From positions 62,001 to 126,000 of the forward strand of contig JACPTB010000007.1 of NCBI GenBank assembly GCA_016192995.1: a DNA stretch of 64,000 nucleotides, written 5' to 3'. The translations under genes were made by a program, and so were the position numbers. The notes under the pieces are model-generated. The model saw nothing but the letters and a program-made list of their open reading frames with translations, did not search any database and was not told the origin of the DNA. Below are positions 27,886 through 37,127 of this stretch, in pieces. The stretch's first letter is position 1. Each line of letters begins with the position of its first letter. The stretch is from Candidatus Woesearchaeota archaeon. GTDB lineage: Archaea; Nanobdellota; Nanobdellia; Woesearchaeales; DSVV01.

Positions 27886-28191
27886 TTATTTTATTTGTAT
27901 ATTCCTTGCAATAAAAAATAATAGTAACAGAGAACTGTTTAATAAAATACCAATAATCCCTAAATACCATCCAACTTTAGCTGAGATTAATTGTTTTTCT
28001 TCTTTAGTTTTAGAAAGCTTCATTGCTAATAATCCTAATATTATCCCAGCGATAAATGTGATAATGAACAAATAGGTTTTCCATTTCCAGATGTATTTAA
28101 TTGAAATATCATCTAAAAACAATATTAACTCAACAATTACAATACTGATTACACTTAGAATTCCATAAACAATAGGTGAGTTTTTAATCAT
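27886..28191 (-). CDS. Membrane protein, 101 residues
   Basis: This encodes three hydrophobic segments: residues 8-24, 38-58 and 74-96. A basic loop (KLSKTKEEKQ) between the second and third suggests the N-terminus is outside. It sits downstream of the sucD-like gene in the same direction with a 24-base gap. No recognised family. Confidence 0.6.
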   Translation of the reverse strand: MIKNSPIVYGILSVISIVIVELILFLDDISIKYIWKWKTYLFIITFIAGIILGLLAMKLSKTKEEKQLISAKVGWYLGIIGILLNSSLLLLFFIARNIQIK

Positions 28192-28215
28192 TAATCTCTT
28201 TTTATCTAAGTTGAT

Positions 28216-29109
28216 TTATATTTTTAACGCTTTCTTTACTAAATCAACCAATTCATGATGGACTTCGGCAATCATGACACCAGCATCCTGCAATGCTTTG
28301 ATTTTAGCTTCTCTTGTGCCTTTGCCTTGTTCAATGATTGCTCCTGCATGACCTAATGTGACGTCTGGTAAGGTTGCTGCGAATTTTCCTGAGATAAATG
28401 CTGCGCATGGTTTTGTAAAACCGCCTGCGTTGATAAATTCGGCAGCTTCTTCTTCGTATGTTCCACCAATTTCACCGAACATAACGACTGCTTTTGTTTC
28501 TGGATCTTTTTCAAATAGTGCAAGGGCATCTTTGAAACTGAAGCCATTAAGAACATCTCCGCCAATGCTTATGACGGTTGATTGTCCCATGCCAGCTAGT
28601 TTGAAAATATATGCTGTTTCTGATGACATACCGCCTGATTTAGAAATAACACCAATAGTTCCAGGCGTGTATGCTTTGTTTGTTTCTCCGCCAATTGAAC
28701 CAATCTTGCATTTTCCTGGCGATATGATGCCTACATTGGCTGGACCAATAATGGTTACTTTGTTTTCTTTTGCTTTTGCCAGGCAATAAGCAACGTCATG
28801 CAACGGAATAAATTCAGTAATCACATCTATCAATGGTATTTTGTTTTCTATTGCTTCAAGCATGGCTGCTTTTGCAAATTTTGGCGGCACAAAAATAACG
28901 CTTGCATTTACTTGAGGATGTTTTGTTAAAGCTTCTTTAATAGAATTATATACTGGAACTCCCTGCACTTGCTGTCCGCCTTTGCCTGGTGTTACTCCGC
29001 AGACTACTTTAGTGTTGTATTTTAACATTACATCGGCAGCCCGGCTTCCTTCATTGCCGGTAATGCCTTGTATCAAAACTTGTGTGTTTTCATCAATTAA
29101 GATTGCCAT
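28216..29109 (-). CDS. sucD: Succinyl/citryl-CoA ligase alpha subunit
   Basis: This 297-residue NDP-forming acyl-CoA ligase alpha subunit has a CoA-binding Rossmann domain (QGITGNEGSRAA, TPGKGGQQVQGVPVY) and a ligase domain whose phosphorylated His lies in GHAGAIIEQGKGT. The complex makes or cleaves an acyl-CoA with ATP. The beta subunit gene is immediately upstream. With a short citrate-synthase-like lyase nearby, the substrate may be citrate rather than succinate (inference). I chose the ATG at 29109 over a GTG three codons earlier. Confidence 0.88.
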   Translation of the reverse strand: MAILIDENTQVLIQGITGNEGSRAADVMLKYNTKVVCGVTPGKGGQQVQGVPVYNSIKEALTKHPQVNASVIFVPPKFAKAAMLEAIENKIPLIDVITEFIPLHDVAYCLAKAKENKVTIIGPANVGIISPGKCKIGSIGGETNKAYTPGTIGVISKSGGMSSETAYIFKLAGMGQSTVISIGGDVLNGFSFKDALALFEKDPETKAVVMFGEIGGTYEEEAAEFINAGGFTKPCAAFISGKFAATLPDVTLGHAGAIIEQGKGTREAKIKALQDAGVMIAEVHHELVDLVKKALKI

Positions 29110-29132
29110 TGGTTTCACAATTATTTTTTCTT

Positions 29133-30329
29133 TTACTTTTTCAACTTTTTAATTTTGTTTTTATATTCATTAACTTTATCAACTATTATTTTACCTGAGA
29201 GAGTCATTGGTGTTGTATCGTCGTAAATGCTGAGGTCTAAATTGCACTCTTTTGCCGTCTGTCTCAAAATGGCGAATCCTTCTTTTTCATAAGGACCTCC
29301 TCTTCTGACAACAATGGGGAATTTTGGTTTTATGTCTTTCAATGCATTGGCAATTCCTTGAAAGGTAATATCTATTCTGGTGAAGTTTGCCGTTACTCCT
29401 ACAATCCATAAGCCGTTTAAATGTGGCTTTGCAAGAACTACTCGGGTTAATTTTTCCACTTTTTCTGCTGAAGGATTGCCTGAAAACTCAGTAAAATTAG
29501 CTGGCTTGCCGCCATAACTAATTAAAGCATCAATACATGCCATTGATGCTCCGCCACCAATCGACAGCATTCCTATGTCGCCATCCAACTCAATAAATGT
29601 TTTGCCGGCAACTCCTCGATAATCATCTTTGTCAATGGCATTTGCTGCTTTTTCCAGTTCTGTTTTTTCTCTCCCAATGCCTACTCGTTCTGGAAATTGA
29701 TGCTTCCATCTGAATTGGCTAGAATCATCCAATACAACGACAGCATCAGCTGCTACTAATTTATTATCTTTTGTTAGAATTAAAGGATTAATCTCGCACA
29801 TTTTCATATCATTGCTCGTAAATGCGTGATATAATTTAGTCATTATTGCTGGAAGTTCAGGAAGTTTTATTCCTGCTTTTTTTAGCATTTGTTTTGCCTC
29901 ATCTTCGGTGAAGCCTTTTAGCATGTTAATCGTGTGTTTGATAATATCTTTTTGAGCAACATCTTCGATATCAATGCCGCCAAATTTACTCAGCAAGAAA
30001 ACAGGGGAGCGTTCTTCCTGGCTGAAAATAATACCGAGATAATATTCTTCAGCTATTTCTAATTTTTCTTCAATAAGCACTTTTTTTACTGTTTCATTTA
30101 AGATTACTTTATTGAGCATTTGCTCAGCATACTTTTTTGCTTCTTGTTTTGTTGCAGCAAATTTTATTGCGCCTGCTTTGCCCCTTTTTCCTGCCAATGT
30201 CTGGGCTTTTATTGCAACAGGTTTGTCGATGTTAGAAATCTGATTGAGATTTTCAATTACTTCTCCTTTTGGAATAGGAATTCCAGCTTCATGGTACAAT
30301 AATTTTCCTTCAAATTCATATAACTTCAT
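29133..30329 (-). CDS. sucC: Succinyl/citryl-CoA ligase beta subunit (ATP-grasp)
   Basis: This 398-residue beta subunit has an ATP-grasp domain (KLYEFEGKLLYHEAGIPIPK at the N-terminus, AIKAQTLAGKRGKAG, CEINPLILT with metal ligands) followed by the CoA-ligase domain (GDIGMLSIGGGASMACID). It pairs with the alpha subunit, whose gene starts 23 bases downstream. The length is typical of SucC. Confidence 0.9.
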   Translation of the reverse strand: MKLYEFEGKLLYHEAGIPIPKGEVIENLNQISNIDKPVAIKAQTLAGKRGKAGAIKFAATKQEAKKYAEQMLNKVILNETVKKVLIEEKLEIAEEYYLGIIFSQEERSPVFLLSKFGGIDIEDVAQKDIIKHTINMLKGFTEDEAKQMLKKAGIKLPELPAIMTKLYHAFTSNDMKMCEINPLILTKDNKLVAADAVVVLDDSSQFRWKHQFPERVGIGREKTELEKAANAIDKDDYRGVAGKTFIELDGDIGMLSIGGGASMACIDALISYGGKPANFTEFSGNPSAEKVEKLTRVVLAKPHLNGLWIVGVTANFTRIDITFQGIANALKDIKPKFPIVVRRGGPYEKEGFAILRQTAKECNLDLSIYDDTTPMTLSGKIIVDKVNEYKNKIKKLKK

Positions 30330-30391
30330 ACCTATGGTATTTTTCTAGAGATATTTAAAGGTTATTTATTTCTCGCACCGCTCATTCATTC

Positions 30392-30562
30392 GTACGTATT
30401 AAGTCTTCTTCGGGTTTAGCGCCGGTTCAGCTTCAAAAGTAATTTAACATTGGATTTTTCTCTCTGGAACTCCGAAAAATCCCCAATGCACTGAATCTTA
30501 GAGCTTCACAAAAGTAGGCGCTAAACCACCAGACTTAATAAACCACCAGACTTAATACGTAC
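30392..30562 (+). mobile_element. Palindromic MITE-like element, GTACGTA-end type
   Basis: This 171-bp copy has ends GTACGTATTAAGTC / CTTAATACGTAC, the GGTTTAGCGCC stem, the core hairpin, and a perfect 8-bp target duplication ATTCATTC (30384-30391 and 30563-30570). The right arm contains a tandem duplication of about 18 bases (TAAACCACCAGACTTA). It lies between divergent genes. Confidence 0.92.
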
Positions 30563-30606
30563 ATTCATTCGATACTTTTATATATCTCTTTCATTATGTC
30601 ATATCT

Positions 30607-31584
30607 ATGTTTACTGTCAAGTTATTTCGATCATTGTTCTTAATTTTCCTATTACTTTTCCTAGCAACAGCAGTTTCAGCTGTCGTAGATCTTGCTCTTG
30701 TTGATCTGCAAGCTACTCAGAGCGCTGAAGCATATACTCCCGTTGTATTTCAGTTTAAGATTAAAAATACAGGTGATAAATCAGTTGTTACACGATTGAG
30801 AATCCAGCCTTATACTCCTGAAAACTATCAAGGTGTAAGTATAACTGATCTTTTAGATCAACAGTTAGTTGAAAATGTACCTTCTCAATTTGTTGTACAT
30901 CTCTCAGATGGTAGTACTAGAATTGAACAAGTAACAATACAAGCGTTATCAGGTGTTGAAATAAAAAAGGGTCAAGAATTTCCCTTTACTCAGCGAGTTC
31001 CTGCAATTGCGCTTAATCCTGGCGAATATGTTGAACTTGAAAGTGAATTTCTGTTTAGAGGGCAAAATATAGGGCAGATCGGAGAACGTCAAGTTGGTTT
31101 GCGTTTTGTTGGTTATCAAGTAAAAATGGAAGATGGTTGGTTTGTCCTTGGCAATAAACAAGAGTTAAATTTTAACAATAATGAACAAATGGCAACTATT
31201 GTTGTGAAAAAAAGAACACCTCTTGTTGAACAAGGTCCGCAACCAGAAACAGAACAAAGTCCTGGCTTAGAAACAGGGCAATATTTTATCCATAATTATG
31301 AAGAATACTGGGAACAAGGAACGCTTTGCGCAGATGTTGCAGGAAATGAAGTTTGCGCATTATCAATGAATCAATTTGATGGAGCTTTCTTTCCTTTTAC
31401 TATTAATGCAAAACAAGCAGAACTTGACTGGAAAGCAAAATTATTCTACAAATATATTTATACTGATGAAGAACCAGGATGGTTATACAACACTTTAGCT
31501 GACTTTATTCATTTTGAAATTGATGGAGTAACGTTGTATTTAACAGGCGCGCCAGGATGGTTAGTTGAAGTTCAAGAAAAATAA
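30607..31584 (+). CDS. Secreted/surface protein with CARDB-like domain
   Basis: This 325-residue protein has a signal peptide (basic start, hydrophobic stretch at about residues 9-24, cleavage likely after AVSA). A beta-rich domain follows (VDLALVDLQATQSAEAYTPV...FKIKNTGDK), resembling CARDB/NEW3-type extracellular beta sandwiches, with a C-terminal domain holding one Cys pair (TLCADVAGNEVCAL). It is monocistronic, upstream of a convergent acetyltransferase gene. The role is not determinable. Confidence 0.75.
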   Translation: MFTVKLFRSLFLIFLLLFLATAVSAVVDLALVDLQATQSAEAYTPVVFQFKIKNTGDKSVVTRLRIQPYTPENYQGVSITDLLDQQLVENVPSQFVVHLSDGSTRIEQVTIQALSGVEIKKGQEFPFTQRVPAIALNPGEYVELESEFLFRGQNIGQIGERQVGLRFVGYQVKMEDGWFVLGNKQELNFNNNEQMATIVVKKRTPLVEQGPQPETEQSPGLETGQYFIHNYEEYWEQGTLCADVAGNEVCALSMNQFDGAFFPFTINAKQAELDWKAKLFYKYIYTDEEPGWLYNTLADFIHFEIDGVTLYLTGAPGWLVEVQEK

Positions 31585-31609
31585 TACGCCTCTTAATAAT
31601 TCTTTCTCA

Positions 31610-32059
31610 TTAATCTATTTTCTTTTCCCAAATGCTTTTATTGCGATTGATTTTAGGCTGCACTGCAAAATCAACAATATTATAATTATATTTCACCAAA
31701 TATGCCAACATATTTCTCCGGATGTTCCTTGTCGTTAATTTAATACTTGTATAACCTTGTCTTTTCGCTTCTTTTTCCAAGAATGCCATCATCTTTTTAA
31801 GTACTCCTTTGTTTCGATATTGAGGAATAACACCTGTCATCCAGCAATAGAATGAACTATCATTATATTTATCATAATTTATCATGTAGCCTACTGGTTT
31901 TTTCCCTGCATACGCTGCGAATAGAAACGGTTTTTTTCCTTTACAACGTCTTGCGAAGTATTCATAAGAATATTTTTCTTTGTTAAACTCAGGAATTAAT
32001 TTGTTAATATTCAAACATTCTTCAAGCTGCACTTTTCTTAGGATTATTTTTATTGCCAT
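31610..32059 (-). CDS. GNAT-family acetyltransferase
   Basis: This 149-residue GNAT protein has strand beta4 WMTGVIPQYRNKGVLKKMM containing the acetyl-CoA-binding Q/RxxGxG/A-like loop (QYRNKGV), and a C-terminal NIRRNMLAYLVKYNY matching the usual N-x-x-M/A-x-x-(F/Y) region. It transfers acetyl from acetyl-CoA to an unknown amine. I chose the ATG at 32059; this overlaps the end of pyrD by 38 bases. Confidence 0.75.
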   Translation of the reverse strand: MAIKIILRKVQLEECLNINKLIPEFNKEKYSYEYFARRCKGKKPFLFAAYAGKKPVGYMINYDKYNDSSFYCWMTGVIPQYRNKGVLKKMMAFLEKEAKRQGYTSIKLTTRNIRRNMLAYLVKYNYNIVDFAVQPKINRNKSIWEKKID

Positions 32060-33173
32060 AATCTGCGCCAACTGCTTCATGTATATTTTGATAACCATCT
32101 TTTTCCAGGAGTTTTACTAATTCTTGATTAATAGCCCCAATCGTTTGCGGGCCTTCAAAAATCATCCCGGTAATCAATTGAATCAATGAAGCGCCTGCTT
32201 TTATTTTTTTGTAAGCGTCTTCACCGGTGAATACTCCGCCACAGCCAATAATTATATAATCTCCTTTTGTTTTTTGGTAAACATATCTGATAAGATTATT
32301 AGCTAATTCTTCTGCTACTTTGCCACTTATACCGCCTTTTTCTGGGACATTCATGTCGCATATTTTGCTATTTTTTCTGTTTTTTGTTAAGTTTGAACAA
32401 ATAAATCCTTGAATGCTGTGTTTATTACACACTTCAACAAGAGCGTTAATTTGTTTTTCTGTTAGATCAGGGGATATTTTTAAAAAAATTGGTTTTTTAT
32501 GAGGAAGCTTGTCAATCTCAGTGAGAAGTTGGTCGAGCTTTTTTGCATCAGTAAATGGTTCTCCTCCAAAAGTATTTGGGCAGCTGATATTGATGGTGAT
32601 ATAGGCTCCGATGTTAAGAAATTCTTTATACGCTTCAACATAATCTTTAATTCCTGCTTCAACACTAATGGTTTCTTTATTATTGGTTTTTGCAATGCTT
32701 ATTCCTACTGGGATTTCAAATTTTTTCTCTCTTAAACGTTGGCTGATTGCTTTGCAGCCATCATTTTTTAATCCATAATAAACAACCAATGCTTTGGAAT
32801 TCTTTAACCGCCATAATCTTGGCTTCGGATTACCTTCGCACGGTTTACCGGTAATTGAGCCCACTTCAATAAAACCAAAACCTATTGCAGGAAGAATATC
32901 AGTTAATTCAGCGTTTTTATCGAAGCCAGCTGCCAATCCAATAGGATTTTTGAAGGCAATCCCTTGAATTTGCTGTTCAAGCATTGGATGTTTGTAATAA
33001 AAAAGACTCTTGGTGAGTCTTTTTGTTATATAGTTTCTGCCAAGAAATTTTCCTGTTTTCATAATATGATCATGGACATTTTCAGGATCGATTCTGAAAA
33101 ATATTCTTTTAACTATATTCTTATAGAAAAATTGTTCAGTATTGTTTCTTATTTTGACCAATGCTTCGTTCAT
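32022..33173 (-). CDS. pyrD: Dihydroorotate dehydrogenase (class 2-like)
   Basis: This 383-residue FMN enzyme of pyrimidine synthesis oxidises dihydroorotate to orotate. FKNPIGLAAGFDKNAEL and GFIEVGSITGKPCEGNPKPRLWR are typical of class 2 (quinone-linked) enzymes, as is the N-terminal helical segment of about 60 residues that contacts membrane. NISCPNTFGG, GGISGKVAEELA and IIGCGGVFTGEDAYKKI complete the FMN site. Catalytic-position NxSCPN is present. A quinone pool in this organism is an open question. Confidence 0.9.
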   Translation of the reverse strand: MNEALVKIRNNTEQFFYKNIVKRIFFRIDPENVHDHIMKTGKFLGRNYITKRLTKSLFYYKHPMLEQQIQGIAFKNPIGLAAGFDKNAELTDILPAIGFGFIEVGSITGKPCEGNPKPRLWRLKNSKALVVYYGLKNDGCKAISQRLREKKFEIPVGISIAKTNNKETISVEAGIKDYVEAYKEFLNIGAYITINISCPNTFGGEPFTDAKKLDQLLTEIDKLPHKKPIFLKISPDLTEKQINALVEVCNKHSIQGFICSNLTKNRKNSKICDMNVPEKGGISGKVAEELANNLIRYVYQKTKGDYIIIGCGGVFTGEDAYKKIKAGASLIQLITGMIFEGPQTIGAINQELVKLLEKDGYQNIHEAVGADYGNKNNPKKSAA

Positions 33174-33286
33174 ATACTCTCTTGTTTTCTCTTTTTATAA
33201 ATATCTTTCGTTATTCTTTCATAAACTTTTATAAATAATGCTTGTTTACATAGATACAATTCATAAGATTTTATGGAGGTAAGACT

Positions 33287-34390
33287 ATGAATATTAAACA
33301 ATTTTTAGTGGTGGGTTTACTCGTTTTAATCGTTCTCTTAATAGGTTGTTCACAGCAAGGTGAAGATAAAAAAACAGATGCTTTACCAACTACTAACGTA
33401 AAGGTTGGTGTTATGGTGCCATTAAGCGGCGATGTTGCATCTTATGGTGAAGGAGTAAAAGGTGGAATAGAACTTGCAAAAAAAGAGCTTAGTTTAGATA
33501 ATGTCGAACTTATTTATGAAGATACTAAATGTGATGGCAAAGAAGCAGCAACTGCTTTAAGCAAACTTACTTCCGTTGACAAAGTCTATGCAGTTATTGG
33601 AGAGCTTTGCTCTAGTGCAAGCTTGGCTGCTGCTCCTATTGCAGAACAGCAGAAAGTAGTTATGATCAGTCCGGCATCAACAGCGCCAAAATACAGCGAC
33701 GCTGGCGATTATGTGTTTAGGACTATTCCCAGCGATGCATTGCAAGGGGATTTTGGTGCAAAATTAGTTTATGATAAAGGTTATCGAAACTTAGCTGTCT
33801 TATATGGTAATGAGGATTATGGTTTAGGATTTAGCAGCGTTTTAGGAGAGAAATTTCCAGCATTGGGCGGGAAAATTGTTGCCAATGAAGCATTTGCTCC
33901 AAAATCAACAGATCTACGTGCTCAACTTGTTAAAATTAAAGAAGCAAAGCCAGATGCTGTTTATCTTATCAGTAATTCAGTTGATTCAAGTGTTGCAGCA
34001 TTAAAGCAGATGAAAGAGCTTGGCTTAGAAATATTTGTTGTAGCATCAGAAGGATTGAAATCAGATGATGTTTTAAAAGGCGCAGGCAGTGCAGCAGAAG
34101 GCATGTATTTGACCTCTGTCAGCACCGGAAGCAATGACTTTAAAACAAGGCATCAACAAGCATATACTACTGAACCTGGTCCTTTTGCTCCACAGGCTTA
34201 TGATGCAATGATGGCAATAGGTTTAGCATTAAAGCAAGGCGCAGCAACAAGTGAAGCATTACAGCAAGCACTTTATACCATGGAGTTTGATGGGGCTTCC
34301 GGTCATATCAAATTTGACAGTAAAGGTGAAGTTTCAGGTAATTACGAAGTATATGTTGTCAAAGACGGAAAGTTTGTTGTTCAAGAATAA
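33287..34390 (+). CDS. livJ: Branched-chain amino-acid-type ABC solute-binding lipoprotein
   Basis: This 367-residue periplasmic-binding protein type I has a lipoprotein signal (hydrophobic stretch to LLIGC, lipid attachment at the Cys near residue 21). VGVMVPLSGDVASYGEG and the following domain match LivJ/K-type receptors, but the true ligand is not fixed by sequence. SD GGAGGT stands 7 bases before the ATG and a TATA box (AACTTTTATAAATAAT) lies upstream. It is followed by the permease and ATPase genes, with a mobile element in between. Confidence 0.9.
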   Translation: MNIKQFLVVGLLVLIVLLIGCSQQGEDKKTDALPTTNVKVGVMVPLSGDVASYGEGVKGGIELAKKELSLDNVELIYEDTKCDGKEAATALSKLTSVDKVYAVIGELCSSASLAAAPIAEQQKVVMISPASTAPKYSDAGDYVFRTIPSDALQGDFGAKLVYDKGYRNLAVLYGNEDYGLGFSSVLGEKFPALGGKIVANEAFAPKSTDLRAQLVKIKEAKPDAVYLISNSVDSSVAALKQMKELGLEIFVVASEGLKSDDVLKGAGSAAEGMYLTSVSTGSNDFKTRHQQAYTTEPGPFAPQAYDAMMAIGLALKQGAATSEALQQALYTMEFDGASGHIKFDSKGEVSGNYEVYVVKDGKFVVQE

Positions 34391-34397
34391 CCTATTC

Positions 34398-34570
34398 TGC
34401 TCTGGTGAAAATCTCGGCATAGCCTCGGTTTTGGCATCAGTTCGGCTTTTGATGTATTTATTTTATTGGATTTTTCTCTCTGGCACTCCGAAAAATCCTC
34501 ACTTATGAAATTAAAGAGCCTCACAAAAAGATGCCAAAATATTGCTGTGCAATACATTTTCACCAGAGCC
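34398..34570 (+). mobile_element. Palindromic MITE-like element, GGCTCTGG-end type
   Basis: This 173-bp copy has ends (T)GCTCTGGTGAAAAT / ATTTTCACCAGAGCC. Left and right arms (GGTTTTGGCATC / GATGCCAAAA) contain their own mini-hairpins (GGCATAGCC; TTGCTGTGCAA). The core hairpin is standard. The target duplication is degraded (AACCTATTC / TAGCGATTC, 6 of 9). It lies between livJ and livH. Confidence 0.85.
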
Positions 34571-34615
34571 TAGCGATTCAAAACTAATATAAATAATGCT
34601 CTTTTACAGTTATGT

Positions 34616-35497
34616 ATGGTTTTGTTCCAGCTTTTAATCAATGGGTTTATAGCAGGGGCGTTATACGCATTAGTTGCCTGTGGTTTTACCTTAATTTATT
34701 CTACGAATAAATTCATGCATTTTGCTCACGGAAGCAGTGTTGTTGTCGGTGGTTACTTACTTTACAGTTTTTTTACTCTCCTTGGATTGCCTTTTTATCT
34801 TGCTTGTGCAAGCACTATCCTTTTAACAGCAGTCTTTGGCTGGGGATTATATTATGCGATTTATCAACCCTTGCAAGAACGCCATAGCTCAAATATTATT
34901 TTATTAATTGCAAGCATAGGGTTATTAATTCTTTTCCAAAATATTATTCAAGTTATTTTTGGGCCAAGTGTTAAAAGCATAGGGTATATTCCGATTAGCA
35001 AAGGAATTACTTTGTTTGGAGCAATTATTACTAAATTGCAAATAGCATTAATCGCATTAGCCCTTCTTTTATCTCTTGTTTTATATTTGTTTATGCAAAG
35101 AACAATGCTTGGAAGAACTATGCGCGCAGTTTCAGATAATCAGCAGCTTGCAAATATTATTGGGATTAATGCTCAACGAGTAAAAGCATATTCTTTTTTA
35201 CTCGGCTCAGGTTTAGCAGGTTTAGCAGGAATTTTAATTGGTTTAGAGCAGAATTTAGTTCCTACTATGGGCACAGAACTAATGATTAAAGGGTTTACTG
35301 GCGCAGTTGTTGGAGGTATAACTTCAGTGCCTGGAGCAATTGCAGGATCGTTTATTGTTGGTATTGTGGAAAATCTCGGCATATGGTTTTTGCCTTCAGG
35401 ATATAAAAATGGCATTACGTTTTTATTGCTATTTATTTTCCTGCTTTGGAAACCAACAGGATTATTTGGATTAAATAAAGGTATTAAAAATGTATGA
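34616..35497 (+). CDS. livH: ABC transporter permease, LivH type
   Basis: This 293-residue integral membrane permease has about eight hydrophobic segments and the LivH signature GLAGLAGILIGLEQ followed by the EAA-like loop TGAVVGGITSVPGAIAG. It imports branched-chain or other amino acids together with LivM, LivG and LivF. A TATA-like TAATATAAATAAT about 29 bases before the ATG, just past the mobile element, suggests that livHMG have their own promoter. Confidence 0.92.
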   Translation: MVLFQLLINGFIAGALYALVACGFTLIYSTNKFMHFAHGSSVVVGGYLLYSFFTLLGLPFYLACASTILLTAVFGWGLYYAIYQPLQERHSSNIILLIASIGLLILFQNIIQVIFGPSVKSIGYIPISKGITLFGAIITKLQIALIALALLLSLVLYLFMQRTMLGRTMRAVSDNQQLANIIGINAQRVKAYSFLLGSGLAGLAGILIGLEQNLVPTMGTELMIKGFTGAVVGGITSVPGAIAGSFIVGIVENLGIWFLPSGYKNGITFLLLFIFLLWKPTGLFGLNKGIKNV

Positions 35498-35524
35498 TCT
35501 TATCAACAAAAACAGGTGCTTTGT

Positions 35525-36406
35525 ATGATTGGTGGATATTATCTCATTCATATGTTGATTTTAGTTTGCATCTATATTATCCTTACCGTTAGTTTAAATC
35601 TAGCTCTTGGTTTTACTGGATTATTAAATTTAGGGCATGTTGCTTTTTTTGGTCTAGGCGCATATACGTCAGCGTTGCTGACTATATCAGGAGTTCCTTT
35701 TTTTATAGCAATGCTTTCTGGCGCATTATTAGCAAGCGGTTGCGGTTATCTTCTTGTCCTTGCAACACGAAAATTAAAAGGGGATTATCTAGCGTTGGCA
35801 ACCTTAGGATTTGCTTTTGTTGCGCATTCACTTTTCCTCAATTGGGTAGCATTAACTCGAGGGCCGTTAGGAATTCCTGGAATACCAAAACCGACTATTT
35901 TAGGATTTCATCTTGTTAAACCAGAATTATATCTTATCCTTGCTTTTGTTATTATGACAATTTCCATTTTTATCATACACCGAATACTCCAATCACCTTT
36001 TGGAAGGCTCTTGCAAGCAACGAGGGATGATGCTCTTGGTTTACAAGTGCTTGGTAAAAATACTTTTAAGCTCAAAGCAAAAGCAATGATGTTATCAGCT
36101 TTTTTTGCTGGTATTGCAGGAAGCTTATTTGCCCATTATATCACTTACATTGATCCCTCATCATTTACCTTAACTGAAATTGTGCTTATGTTAACCATTC
36201 TCATTGTAGGGGGAATTGCGTCCATTAAAGGTTCAATTGTAGCAACGTTTATTATTCTTTTAATTCCTGAAACATTACGGTTTCTATCACTGCCAAGTTC
36301 TGTTATAGGTCCTGGAAGACAAATTTTGTATGCTTTAGTTTTGCTTGCTATTTTATTATATAATCCACGTGGATTATTTGGGAGGATTGATTTAGAAGAT
36401 GCTTGA
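35525..36406 (+). CDS. livM: ABC transporter permease, LivM type
   Basis: This 293-residue permease has repeated hydrophobic segments and the LivM features LALGFTGLLNLGHVAFFGLGAYTSALL and GGIASIKGSIVATFIILLIPETLRF. AGGTG is spaced 8 bases from the ATG at 35525. It is 27 bases after livH and its stop overlaps livG by 8 bases. Confidence 0.92.
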   Translation: MIGGYYLIHMLILVCIYIILTVSLNLALGFTGLLNLGHVAFFGLGAYTSALLTISGVPFFIAMLSGALLASGCGYLLVLATRKLKGDYLALATLGFAFVAHSLFLNWVALTRGPLGIPGIPKPTILGFHLVKPELYLILAFVIMTISIFIIHRILQSPFGRLLQATRDDALGLQVLGKNTFKLKAKAMMLSAFFAGIAGSLFAHYITYIDPSSFTLTEIVLMLTILIVGGIASIKGSIVATFIILLIPETLRFLSLPSSVIGPGRQILYALVLLAILLYNPRGLFGRIDLEDA

Positions 36407-37127
36407 TATAAACAATATTAGTCTTAATTTTGGCGGATTACGAGCTTTAGATCACTGTAGTGTAACGGTTAAAGAAGGAAGCATCACTGCTCTTATTGGA
36501 CCAAATGGCTCAGGAAAAAGCACGTTGTTTAATGTCATTAGCGGACTTTTAGTTCCAGATCATGGGCATGTCTATCTTAAGAAAATTGAGATTACTGAAA
36601 AGGAGCCTCATGTTATTAGCGCTTTAGGATTATCGAGAACTTTTCAAGAAGTTCGACTATTCAAAAATTTAACTATTGAAGAACATCTCAAAATTGCTCT
36701 GGCAACAACTGACCAGCAACTTCTTACTAATTTTTTGAACTATCAAGAAAACTTTTCTCAACAAATACATGAAACCTTGCAACTTGTTGGTTTGCACAAA
36801 CCATTAACTACTTATGGTCATAGCTTAAGCTATGGCCAGAGAAAATTATTGGATTTAGCATTGGCATTTGCAAAACCACATTCCATCCTCTTATTAGATG
36901 AGCCAGTTGCTGGAGTTAATCCTGCATTACGAAAGCAAATTAAGCATCTTCTCAAAAAATTTCAACAACAAGGTGAAACAGTTTTGCTTATAGAACATGA
37001 CATGAATTTTGTTATGGACTTAGCTGATTATATTTTTGTTATGGACTACGGTAAAGTTATTGCAGAAGGATTGCCTTCTCAGATTAGAAATAATAAGAAA
37101 GTATTGGATGCTTATTTGGGTGTTTAA
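36399..37127 (+). CDS. livG: ABC transporter ATPase, LivG type
   Basis: This 242-residue ABC ATPase has Walker A GPNGSGKSTL, the LSYGQRKLLDLALAFA signature region (signature degenerate to LSYGQ), Walker B ILLLDEPVAGVNP and the switch His in LLIEHDMNFV. LivG-type features include LSRTFQEVRLFKNLT. It hydrolyses ATP for the Liv transporter. Its 3' end overlaps the convergent toxin gene by 4 bases. In the usual operon livF follows directly; here it is 1.6 kb away. Confidence 0.93.
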   Translation: MLDINNISLNFGGLRALDHCSVTVKEGSITALIGPNGSGKSTLFNVISGLLVPDHGHVYLKKIEITEKEPHVISALGLSRTFQEVRLFKNLTIEEHLKIALATTDQQLLTNFLNYQENFSQQIHETLQLVGLHKPLTTYGHSLSYGQRKLLDLALAFAKPHSILLLDEPVAGVNPALRKQIKHLLKKFQQQGETVLLIEHDMNFVMDLADYIFVMDYGKVIAEGLPSQIRNNKKVLDAYLGV

